Shown here one piece after another: positions 1 through 7,412 of a DNA stretch of 14,474 bases. The notes below the pieces were generated by a model. It was not told the DNA's origin. It saw only the letters and a program-made list of their open reading frames with translations, and ran no database searches. The position numbers and the translations under genes are program-made. Numbering within the stretch: position 1 is the first letter of the stretch; each line of letters starts with the position of its first letter. Source of the stretch: an uncultured Flavobacteriales bacterium (GTDB lineage: Bacteria; Bacteroidota; Bacteroidia; Flavobacteriales_E; Vicingaceae); NCBI GenBank assembly GCA_913059105.1, contig CAJXRL010000039.1:1-14474 (forward strand), read 5' to 3'.

Positions 1-48
1 CGAGATTTCTGCCTGTCTCGTGGGCTCGGAGATGTGTATAAGAGACAG
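1..48 (+). other. Untrimmed Nextera i7-side adapter (artefact)
   Basis: This is library adapter, not genome. Bases 1-6 match the end of the Illumina P7 oligo, 7-14 (TTCTGCCT) sit in the i7 index slot, 15-29 are the read-2 adapter and 30-48 are the 19-bp Tn5 mosaic end AGATGTGTATAAGAGACAG. Genomic sequence starts at 49. From memory, the index corresponds to N703. Translating the adapter in the frame of the first gene gives the peptide SEMCIRDR, a known contaminant signature in protein databases. Confidence 0.98.
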
Positions 49-52
49 ACAT

Positions 53-613
53 ATGATAGAATTGATTAAAGAACCATGGCCTTGGTATGTTTCAGGTCCA
101 CTAATAACCTTGATAATGACTTTGTTGTTGTTAATGGAAAAACGTTTTGGCATGTCTTCGAATTTGAGGACCTTATGTGCGATTTGCGGAGCAGGAGGGA
201 AAATAGAATTTTTTAAATTTGATTGGAGAAAGCAACAGTGGAATCTCATTGTTGTATTAGGAGTAATAACTGGTGGTTTTATAGGGAGTGAATTTTTAAC
301 CAATGATGCTTCAGTTAAAATAGAAGAGAGTGTTGTGCAAGATTTGAAAGAGTTAGGTTTTTCAGATGCAGGAGAGGCCTATATGCCTTCAAGATTATTT
401 GAATCAACTGTTTTTGGCGATTGGCAGTCAATCTCGATATTGATTATTGCAGGGTTTTTAGTGGGGTTTGGAACTCGGTATGCTGGAGGTTGCACCTCAG
501 GGCATGCCATTTCAGGACTAAGTAATCTCCAAGTCCCTTCTTTAATTGCGGTAATCGGGTTTTTTATAGGAGGCCTAATTATGGTTCATTTTATTATACC
601 TCAAATTTTTTGA
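53..613 (+). CDS. YeeE/YedE family membrane protein, first half of a split pair
   Basis: This is a 186-residue integral membrane protein of the YeeE/YedE (TsuA-like) family, whose studied members move thiosulfate or other reduced sulfur compounds across the inner membrane. The start PWPWYVSGPL at residues 8-17 is typical of Bacteroidota members. Hydrophobic segments lie near residues 10-28, 65-83, 127-145 and 160-182. Cysteines that may handle the substrate are C42 and C45 (CAIC) and C147 in the family motif GGCTSGH. I start at ATG 53; an upstream in-frame GTG at 20 lies in adapter. Because the genome begins at 49, a longer native N-terminus cannot be excluded, but homologues as I know them begin here. 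The next gene starts one base after the stop, so the two are surely cotranscribed. Exact substrate unknown. Confidence 0.85.
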   Translation: MIELIKEPWPWYVSGPLITLIMTLLLLMEKRFGMSSNLRTLCAICGAGGKIEFFKFDWRKQQWNLIVVLGVITGGFIGSEFLTNDASVKIEESVVQDLKELGFSDAGEAYMPSRLFESTVFGDWQSISILIIAGFLVGFGTRYAGGCTSGHAISGLSNLQVPSLIAVIGFFIGGLIMVHFIIPQIF

Positions 614-614
614 T

Positions 615-1028
615 ATGAGACAAGTTATATATTTATTCATTGGAATACTGTTTGGAATTATTCTAATTAAATCTGAGGCAGCCTCTTGGTTTAGAATCTA
701 TGAGATGTTTCGATTCAAATCCTTTCATATGTATGGAATTATAGGTTCTGCAGTGGGGCTTGGAATAGTAGTGCTTCAGTTGATAAAGCATTTTAAAATC
801 AAATCGTTTTTTGGTTCTGAAATAGTTATTGCTCCAAAAGACAAAGGAATTACTCGTTACCTGGTTGGAGGTTCAATTTTCGGATTGGGTTGGGCCTTAG
901 GAGGTGCATGCCCCGGGCCGATGTTTGTTTTGTTGGGAGCAGGCTTTACTCCAATCTTCATTGCAATTTTAGCTTCTATTTTTGGGACGTATGTTTATGG
1001 TGTTTTGAAAAACAAACTGCCCCACTAA
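615..1028 (+). CDS. DUF6691/YeeE-type membrane protein, second half of a split pair
   Basis: This 137-residue membrane protein is the partner half of the preceding YeeE/YedE protein. It has hydrophobic segments near residues 4-20, 38-57, 83-102 and 104-130. The hallmark GGACPGP places C99 in the position equivalent to the GGCTSGH cysteine of the first half. Single-chain YeeE proteins contain both halves, so the two small proteins probably form one transporter for a reduced sulfur species. In other bacteria such pairs (PmpA/PmpB types) accompany persulfide dioxygenase or rhodanese genes; any such neighbour here would lie beyond the contig edge. The TAA stop overlaps the stop of the convergent gene on the other strand. 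Family assignment is firm; substrate is inference. Confidence 0.85.
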   Translation: MRQVIYLFIGILFGIILIKSEAASWFRIYEMFRFKSFHMYGIIGSAVGLGIVVLQLIKHFKIKSFFGSEIVIAPKDKGITRYLVGGSIFGLGWALGGACPGPMFVLLGAGFTPIFIAILASIFGTYVYGVLKNKLPH

Positions 1029-1552
1029 TCAGCTTGTACAATATGGTCTTCTATTTTAAGACCTAGCGAACTTTCAAAGAAATTATGTAAAACAATGAGT
1101 TGATTTTTACCAATGGACTTGCCAAAGTTAGATACCAAATAGATCGACAAAAAGAGAATCATAAAAACAGGAGTTAACCATAAAATGCCTGCAGGTTTAT
1201 CTAGACTTAGATTAGAGAAACCAACCATTGCTGAGATAATAGTCAAAAAACCTAGTATGCAGTAAAAGAAAATAAACATGGTCCAAACAGAAGGTTTTGG
1301 TCCATATAAACCGCGAATTTCTGTTTTGCCATCTACTTCCTCAACTGTAACTGTAAGTTGTGGAGACCAAAAGTGTTGTTCTTCTTTTATTATGTTGATC
1401 GTACCAAAACCATGTTTAATACTTCCCGTACAAGGGAATTCATGCGATTTAATAGTGGTAGAAACTAGTTGTTGAACTTCTTCAACACTATTTTCCACCT
1501 GAACATGAAACCTAGGCCTTATGTGGATTATTTTTTCAGTCGTTATTGACAC
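1025..1552 (-). CDS. Uncharacterised two-helix membrane protein
   Basis: From GTG 1552 this is a 175-residue protein of a family I cannot name. A soluble N-terminal region of about 88 residues carries the segment HFWSPQL (60-66). Then come RGLYGPKPSVWTMF (80-93), two hydrophobic helices (about 90-112 and 121-142) and a short amphipathic tail. It has no signal peptide, so the soluble parts are probably cytoplasmic. In-frame ATGs at 1606 and 1594 would lengthen it. ATG 1606 lies in the stem of the preceding operon's terminator and ATG 1594 directly follows its T-run, and the added residues look non-coding. I therefore prefer GTG 1552, with moderate confidence. The TAG stop overlaps the convergent transporter gene's TAA. 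I recall similar hypothetical proteins in Flavobacteriia; no function is established. Confidence 0.7.
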   Translation of the reverse strand: MSITTEKIIHIRPRFHVQVENSVEEVQQLVSTTIKSHEFPCTGSIKHGFGTINIIKEEQHFWSPQLTVTVEEVDGKTEIRGLYGPKPSVWTMFIFFYCILGFLTIISAMVGFSNLSLDKPAGILWLTPVFMILFLSIYLVSNFGKSIGKNQLIVLHNFFESSLGLKIEDHIVQAD

Positions 1553-1596
1553 AATGATTGGATATTTGTTGCTAGCTAAGATAGAAAAAAACATAA

Positions 1597-1630
1597 AAAA
1601 ACCCATCCTGATAATTCAGAATGGGTTTTT
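1597..1630 (-). terminator. Rho-independent terminator of the peptidase/POT operon
   Basis: The arms 1597-1606 and 1621-1630 pair perfectly over 10 bp (AAAAACCCAT/ATGGGTTTTT). After a C-A mismatch there are four more pairs, with a TAAT loop. Read on the minus strand, the hairpin follows the stop of the POT gene (1646) and ends in a T-run at 1601-1595. The plus-strand arm is also followed by T-rich sequence, so it may work both ways. Confidence 0.9.
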
Positions 1631-1645
1631 ATATTTAAAAGAGTT

Positions 1646-3451
1646 CTATTTTACTCCGTGCATTAATTTCTTAATTACAGGTTGGAATACAATGGATATC
1701 ACTCCTACCGCAACGGAAACGATGGTTAACAGCCAAAAGAAATAACTAATCCCTTCCTCGTTGGCAATTTTATCAATGTTTTCGCCAAATTTACCGGCAC
1801 CTTTCATGCCAATTGCAACTGCTAAATACCAAACACCAAACATAAATGCAATCATTCTTGCCGGAACTAATTTACTGACGTAAGACAGTCCAACGGGCGA
1901 GATACATAGTTCAGCCATAGTATGAAAAAAGTATACTAAGATTAAGAATATCATACTTACAGATGCTGTTTGAGCACCTGGAGCAATTCCATCTGCGCCA
2001 AAAGCTATACATGCCATGCCAATCGCTAGTAAAAACATTCCTATGCCATATTTCATATTTGCAGAAGGATTGTATTTGCTTTCCCACCACTTAGAAAATA
2101 GAGGGGCTAATGTTATGATAAATAGGGAGTTTAGCGTAGAAAACCAACTGGCAGGAACTTCAGTAGCATTTTTGATTACCTTTTCAATTTTCAAGAAATC
2201 TAAGGTGCCATCCGATAGTGGGAGATAGCCTGCAGTATAGAAATCTTTCATGAGCATCCAAATTGCAATTATCCAAACCATTAAAAAACTAAAGCTTAAT
2301 ATGATATTTGCTAAGCCATACTTTTTGAATGTTTGCTTAAACAACAAGGATAATACCCATGTTACAACTGCCAATGGAATAATGGTCATTAGGGAATTAA
2401 CAAACAGGAAAATGATGCTTGAGTTTCCTTCCAATACCCGATCGGTATAATCATTTGCAAATATTGTCAAACTGTTAGGAGATTGTTCGAAAATAGCCCA
2501 AAAGAAGATGGTTAAGAATGCAAAGAAGGAAACGGCAATTAATTTTTCTCTGGTTGTTTTTGAATACTGTGTTAAACGATAAATCAACAGAACTAAGAAA
2601 AGTACTAATGCTGTGAGAATAGCTATATTATTCCCATTGTCACCTAAGAAAGCGAAAGCATTAAACTCTCCTCCTGATATTTTAGAAGCGGGATCGTTGA
2701 TAATCCATAACAAGCCTAATCCTGCAGAAAGAAAGATGATTGCTTTTTGCCACATTGAAAAAGGTACTCTCGTATCGTCGTCTAATTCCAATTCTCTGGC
2801 TTTGTCCTCTTTATTAGGCTTTAAACCAATATTGCCAAAAATATTTTGAGATAACCAAAATTGCATGGTTCCTAATAACATGAAAATACCGGCTAAACCA
2901 AAGCCCCAACTCCAGCCAACTTTTTCGCCTAAATATCCACAAAGAAGAATTCCGAAGAATGCACCTGCGTTTACCCCCATGTAGAATATGGTATAGGCTC
3001 CATCTTTCTTTTCAGGCCTGTCTTTATACATCTCAGAAATAATTGATGTCATGTTTGGTTTGAAGAAACCATTTCCAAAAACCAATAATATTAAACCAAG
3101 GTATATTGAAAATTCAGTTTCGATAGCCATGGCTCCATGTCCTAGCGACATTAAAGCTGCGCCAACAACAACGGCCCAGCGGAAGCCTATAATTTTATCG
3201 GCAAAATAACCACCTAACATAGTAGAAAGATAAACCAATCCAACATAAGAACCGAAAAGGGCAGAGGCATTTCCTCTCGTCCATTCCCATCCTCCGTCTC
3301 CTAGAGAAGCTGTTAAGAATAAGATTAGCAAAGCTCTCATTCCGTAGAAAGAAAATCGTTCCCACATTTCGGTGAAGAATAGAACGAATAATCCTGAAGG
3401 ATGTCCTAAAACTGTGCTTTTGAAAAACTGATCAGTAGAATTGCTAGACAT
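1646..3451 (-). CDS. POT family proton-dependent oligopeptide transporter, long form
   Basis: This is a 601-residue inner-membrane importer of di- and tripeptides driven by protons (POT/PTR2, MFS fold). It has E28-MW-E31-R32-F33, matching the ExxERF proton-coupling motif. Also present are the MFS loop GGYFADKIIG (80-89), FFKPN with K131, the PTR2 signature FYMGVNAGA (156-164), FWAIFEQ (317-323) and the TM10 glutamate E514 in AELCISP. All key POT residues are present. Compared with the adjacent paralogue it has about 86 extra residues (roughly 340-430), with two additional hydrophobic segments and a polar stretch. It starts at ATG 3451, 11 bases after the paralogue's stop, so the two are in one operon. 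A strong terminator follows. Peptide preference cannot be read from the sequence. Confidence 0.93.
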   Translation of the reverse strand: MSSNSTDQFFKSTVLGHPSGLFVLFFTEMWERFSFYGMRALLILFLTASLGDGGWEWTRGNASALFGSYVGLVYLSTMLGGYFADKIIGFRWAVVVGAALMSLGHGAMAIETEFSIYLGLILLVFGNGFFKPNMTSIISEMYKDRPEKKDGAYTIFYMGVNAGAFFGILLCGYLGEKVGWSWGFGLAGIFMLLGTMQFWLSQNIFGNIGLKPNKEDKARELELDDDTRVPFSMWQKAIIFLSAGLGLLWIINDPASKISGGEFNAFAFLGDNGNNIAILTALVLFLVLLIYRLTQYSKTTREKLIAVSFFAFLTIFFWAIFEQSPNSLTIFANDYTDRVLEGNSSIIFLFVNSLMTIIPLAVVTWVLSLLFKQTFKKYGLANIILSFSFLMVWIIAIWMLMKDFYTAGYLPLSDGTLDFLKIEKVIKNATEVPASWFSTLNSLFIITLAPLFSKWWESKYNPSANMKYGIGMFLLAIGMACIAFGADGIAPGAQTASVSMIFLILVYFFHTMAELCISPVGLSYVSKLVPARMIAFMFGVWYLAVAIGMKGAGKFGENIDKIANEEGISYFFWLLTIVSVAVGVISIVFQPVIKKLMHGVK

Positions 3452-3462
3452 AATTGATGGGA

Positions 3463-5019
3463 TTAGGATTGAGCGTCTGCTAATTCGAATCCTTCTGCTT
3501 CGTGTTGAACAGTTTCATTATCTTCTGCACCATGTGTGAGCCTTTTCAATGGCTTCAATAAAGCAATAACTAAAAGGCCGAAGACAACTGTGAAAATTAC
3601 AATACCACTGAAAATAGTGTATTCTCCAAAATGTTCTGATTTTTCACCTAAAATACCAGCAACCTTTCCTCCAAGTCCGGTAGCTGCAAAATATAATCCC
3701 ATCATTAATGACGCGTATTTAACAGGTGCTAATTTTGTAACAAAAGATAAAGATACTGGAGAAGAGCATAGCTCTCCAATAGTGTGGAATAAATAAGCTA
3801 GAACTAACCATTGCATACCTGAACTGCCATTTGCATCAAATTCTTTAACGGCAAATATCATGAAAACAAAGCCTAAGCCCATTATTATTGTTCCTGTAGC
3901 CATTTTAAATAAGGAAGAAGCTTCTTTATTTTTAAGTTTTCGTTTTGCCCAAATATTAGCAATCCAAACGGCAAGCAGTATAATAAATCCAGCATTTAAT
4001 CCTTGAAACATTGGTGTTGGGATTAAATAGCCAAGTAGCATTCTATCTGTTTTTGTTTCCGTGTATACACTCATTAATCCACCAGCTTGTTCAAAAGCTC
4101 CCCAGAAAACAATTACCAATAAAAAAGAAAGTAATAAGACTAAGAAACGATCTTTTAATACTTGAGTTTCTAAACTTTTAAAAATCATCATTAATAAGCC
4201 TATCACAAACGAGAGGAAGATGAACAAAGCTCCGTAGCCCCAATGATCAACTCCTTCAAGTGTAAACCCTGCATAAAGAGATAGTGCTAATAAAGATACT
4301 AGAATCACTAATTGCAAAGGAGATTGAAAGATATTCGAAAATATCTTAACTAAAGAAATGTCATTTTTCTTTTCTTCAACTGTTGGCTTATTACCGACAT
4401 GTGTAATGTACTTTTGTCCCCAAACGTATACAATTAGGCCCAATAACATCGCAATTCCTGCCAATCCAAATCCAGCATGCCATCCCCATTCTGCAACAAC
4501 TACTCCTATAATAGAAGTTGCTAATAAAGACCCTAAATTAATGCCAATGTAGAATATACTAAATCCTTTGTCTCTTCTAATATCTCCTTGCTGGTAAAGA
4601 CCACCAACCATTGTTGAAATGTTAGGCTTTAAACAACCAACACCCAAAATAATTAAGGCTAATCCTGTAAAGAAGGCCCAATCAGCTTCTATTGCTAGTG
4701 TACCGTGACCTAGACACAATATGATTGCTCCGAGCATAACGGTTTTTCTCTGGCCTAAGACTTTATCTGCTAAAATTCCTCCAGGTATTGAGATCACATA
4801 AACTAACATAACATACCAACCATAAAGTTGATAAGCTTCAAGTTTGGTCCAACCTAAACCAGGACCATCTACATGAGAAGCTTGAGCAATCATGTAAATT
4901 ACTAAAAGTGCTCGCATTCCATAATAGGAAAATCGTTCCCACATTTCAGTAAAAAATAATACGTACAATCCTTTTGGGTGTCCCCACAATTCTTCTTTCT
5001 CTATTGATACGTTGGCCAT
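3463..5019 (-). CDS. POT family proton-dependent oligopeptide transporter
   Basis: This is a 518-residue POT/PTR2 importer, close to the usual length for bacterial members. Motifs are E25-MW-E28-R29-F30-SYYG, GGILADKVLG (80-89), CLKPN with K131, FYIGINLGS (156-164), FWGAFEQ (305-311) and E416 in GELCSSP. About 12-14 membrane helices are evident, and the C-terminal tail after residue 492 is acidic and soluble. It is clearly paralogous to the next gene downstream but diverged along the whole length, so the duplication is old. It lies 89 bases downstream of the dipeptidyl peptidase gene on the same strand. An inverted repeat at 5055-5088 in that gap could modulate its expression. Proposed role: uptake of peptides released by the peptidase. 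Confidence 0.94.
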   Translation of the reverse strand: MANVSIEKEELWGHPKGLYVLFFTEMWERFSYYGMRALLVIYMIAQASHVDGPGLGWTKLEAYQLYGWYVMLVYVISIPGGILADKVLGQRKTVMLGAIILCLGHGTLAIEADWAFFTGLALIILGVGCLKPNISTMVGGLYQQGDIRRDKGFSIFYIGINLGSLLATSIIGVVVAEWGWHAGFGLAGIAMLLGLIVYVWGQKYITHVGNKPTVEEKKNDISLVKIFSNIFQSPLQLVILVSLLALSLYAGFTLEGVDHWGYGALFIFLSFVIGLLMMIFKSLETQVLKDRFLVLLLSFLLVIVFWGAFEQAGGLMSVYTETKTDRMLLGYLIPTPMFQGLNAGFIILLAVWIANIWAKRKLKNKEASSLFKMATGTIIMGLGFVFMIFAVKEFDANGSSGMQWLVLAYLFHTIGELCSSPVSLSFVTKLAPVKYASLMMGLYFAATGLGGKVAGILGEKSEHFGEYTIFSGIVIFTVVFGLLVIALLKPLKRLTHGAEDNETVQHEAEGFELADAQS

Positions 5020-5054
5020 AATATAATTTTAGTGTGTGTTTGATTTTTAGGAGT

Positions 5055-5088
5055 GTCTAAAATAGTAAAATTTGATAAGCTTTTAGAC
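5055..5088 (-). promoter_or_regulatory. Inverted repeat between peptidase and transporter genes
   Basis: GTCTAAAA at 5055-5062 is exactly complementary to TTTTAGAC at 5081-5088, with an 18-base AT-rich loop. It lies in the 89-base gap between the dipeptidyl peptidase stop and the first POT start. It has no T-run like the other terminators here, so it may be a weak attenuator, an mRNA processing hairpin or an operator. A one-mismatch -7-like box (TATTTTAG, minus strand) overlaps it. The function is inference. Confidence 0.35.
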
Positions 5089-5108
5089 TACGATTAGCTG
5101 AACTGGTT

Positions 5109-7346
5109 TTATAAGTTCTCCAATAAAAAGTTAGTCATTTTGGTATACAAGTGATATCTAGTATTGCCGCCATAGATACTGTGATTCTTATTTGGATACA
5201 CAAATAAGTCAAATTGTTTATCGGCAGCTACTAAAGCCGAAATCATATCAGTAGTATTTTGAAGATGAACATTGTCATCGGCCATTCCATGGACAAGGAG
5301 GTATTTTCCTTTCAATTTCTCTACATGATTTATCGGAGAATTATCATCGTACCCATCCTCATTTTCTTGAGGAGTTTGCATGTATCGTTCGGTGTATATT
5401 GAGTCGTAAAATCTCCAATTGGTTACAGGTGCTACAGCAATAGCTGCTTTAAAATAGTCAGCACCTTTTAATAAACACAGGGAAGACATGTAACCACCAT
5501 AACTCCATCCTTGCACTCCTATTCTCGATGCGTCTACATACGGAAGAGCTGCGAAATACTTTGCAGCTTCAATTTGATCTTCGGTTTCGTATTTCCCTAA
5601 TTGCTTGTAGGTGATTTTTTTGAAATCAACGCCTCTGGCTCCGGTACCTCTGTTGTCTACAGAAACAACGATATATCCTTTTTGCGCCAAAAGTTGATGC
5701 CAAAAGAAGTTTGAACCACCCCAAGAATTAGTAACTGTTTGCGAACCTGGCCCACCATAGATAGTCAAGAACACTGGGTATTTTTTATTTTTATCAAAGT
5801 TGGGAGGCTTGATCATCCAAGCATTCAGTTCAACATCTTCCGACGTTTTGAAACTAAAGAATGTTTTTTCGCCAATTTCATATTGACCTAATTTATCATT
5901 TAGCTTCTGGTTGTCTTTAAGTACTCGAATAACATTACCCGTTGAACTGTGTAATGAAACATAATTTGGTGTGCTTGCAGTCGTTTGATAATTAATAAAA
6001 TATGTGAAATTGTTGCTAAAGTCAGCTTTGTTGGTGCCCTCTTTCTTAGTTAACCTTTTTTTGCTTGAACCATCTAAATTGATGGAGTAGACATTTCGAT
6101 CAAGCGGACTTGTTTCTGCTGATTGAAAATAGATGGTTCCTTTTTTTTCATTTATTCCATAGTATGACGTAACTGGCCAATTTCCTTTAGTTATCTGATT
6201 TTTTAAGCTTCCATCTATTTTGTGAAGATAAAGATGTCTAAATCCTGACTTTTCACTAAGGATAACAAAATGATTTTGATCTGCCATAAAATGCACATCA
6301 AACGGCATTTCAATATAAGTGTCGCTTTTTTCTACGTGAATTGTATTGGCTTTTCCTGTTAAAGCATTTACCAAGTTTATTTTAACTTCATTTTGATGTC
6401 TGTTAGAAGAAATTACTGCCAGCGTATTTGGATTTTTTGTCCATTCTATTGAAGGAATATACTCGTAGGCTGTTCCTAGTTCAACATCGATTGTTTTTGT
6501 TGAAACCAAGTCAAATATTTTGACTTTTACTTTGGCGTTCTCTTCCCCGGCCTTTGGGTATTTAAATTTATAATCTGAAGGGTAAAGGCCATCGTACATT
6601 TTCATATTCCACTGTTTTACAGCGGTCTCATCAAATCTATAAAACGCTAACTTCTGACCATCAACCGACCATTGAAATGCTTTTGATAGTTCCAATTCTT
6701 CTTCATAAACCCAATCGGAAGCACCATTTATTATTTTGTTAAACTCTCCATCTACAGTGATTTGAGAAACCTTATTATTGGTAAAGTCTTTGAAATAAAG
6801 GTTGTTGTTCATTACATATGCCACCTTATTACCTGATGGTGAAAAATCAGCATACATTTGTTTTCCTGCTGCAGCCAATTGCTCTACTTTTTTGCTTTGA
6901 AAATCGTAAACGAAATAATTGGCCTTTGATGATCGTCTATAGATGGCTTCAACTTCCGTTCCAATGAGCACCTTTTTTTCGTCTGAAGAGAACTCATAAC
7001 TGTTTATTTTTAATGCATTACCACCAAATGTTAAATCTTTAGCATCTATAAGAGTAGTGATTTTATTACCTGTCTTGTAACTGTATTGAACCAAGTTTAC
7101 TCCTGATTCTCGTTTTTCTAATGCAGTATAGTTTTTCCCGTCATTCATAGAGCGAACCCCACGAACTGTTTCGCTAGAAAATGTACGATCTTTCCAGATA
7201 TCGCTCAAATCAATCATCTTCTTTAAAGGAGCGCGATAGTCACTTTCGTTACTCTCAGGTAATTTATTTTCTTCAAAATCAGTTTGCTGTGCATGGATGC
7301 TGTTCACCAACAACATGCTAATAACTGCTATTGCAATTCTCTTCAT
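5109..7346 (-). CDS. Dipeptidyl peptidase IV (S9 family), exported
   Basis: This 745-residue prolyl oligopeptidase-family serine protease should cleave X-Pro or X-Ala dipeptides from peptide N-termini. Residues 1-19 form a signal peptide (cleavage likely after HA), so it acts in the periplasm or at the outer envelope. The beta-propeller (about 60-480) contains DWVYEEE at 211-217; the double glutamate binds the substrate amino terminus in DPP IV. The C-terminal alpha/beta hydrolase domain has oxyanion-region Y530 in YGGPGS, nucleophile S615 in GWSYGG, the acid D690 or D691 in ADDNVH, and H722 in NKNHS. Length matches bacterial DPP IV. It is first in a probable operon with two peptide transporters. 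The 66-base divergent gap upstream shows no clear consensus promoter. Confidence 0.95.
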   Translation of the reverse strand: MKRIAIAVISMLLVNSIHAQQTDFEENKLPESNESDYRAPLKKMIDLSDIWKDRTFSSETVRGVRSMNDGKNYTALEKRESGVNLVQYSYKTGNKITTLIDAKDLTFGGNALKINSYEFSSDEKKVLIGTEVEAIYRRSSKANYFVYDFQSKKVEQLAAAGKQMYADFSPSGNKVAYVMNNNLYFKDFTNNKVSQITVDGEFNKIINGASDWVYEEELELSKAFQWSVDGQKLAFYRFDETAVKQWNMKMYDGLYPSDYKFKYPKAGEENAKVKVKIFDLVSTKTIDVELGTAYEYIPSIEWTKNPNTLAVISSNRHQNEVKINLVNALTGKANTIHVEKSDTYIEMPFDVHFMADQNHFVILSEKSGFRHLYLHKIDGSLKNQITKGNWPVTSYYGINEKKGTIYFQSAETSPLDRNVYSINLDGSSKKRLTKKEGTNKADFSNNFTYFINYQTTASTPNYVSLHSSTGNVIRVLKDNQKLNDKLGQYEIGEKTFFSFKTSEDVELNAWMIKPPNFDKNKKYPVFLTIYGGPGSQTVTNSWGGSNFFWHQLLAQKGYIVVSVDNRGTGARGVDFKKITYKQLGKYETEDQIEAAKYFAALPYVDASRIGVQGWSYGGYMSSLCLLKGADYFKAAIAVAPVTNWRFYDSIYTERYMQTPQENEDGYDDNSPINHVEKLKGKYLLVHGMADDNVHLQNTTDMISALVAADKQFDLFVYPNKNHSIYGGNTRYHLYTKMTNFLLENL

Positions 7347-7412
7347 GTATACTTTCTTTAGATAATTTTAGGAAGTCCAATTTAGCCAAATAATAGAACT
7401 TAATCTAATCGC

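Noticed and set aside
20..52. GTG at 20 as start of the first gene
   Set aside because: The bases belong to the sequencing adapter; the first genomic start codon in frame is ATG 53.
1646..5019. Tandem POT genes as a recent or mobile duplication
   Set aside because: The two proteins differ throughout and in length; there are no flanking repeats or transposase.
7347..7412. Divergent promoters between the DPP IV and GlcD-like genes
   Set aside because: Only imperfect boxes are visible (TAATTTTA on plus, TATTATTTG on minus with wrong spacing), so no site is called although promoters must exist nearby.
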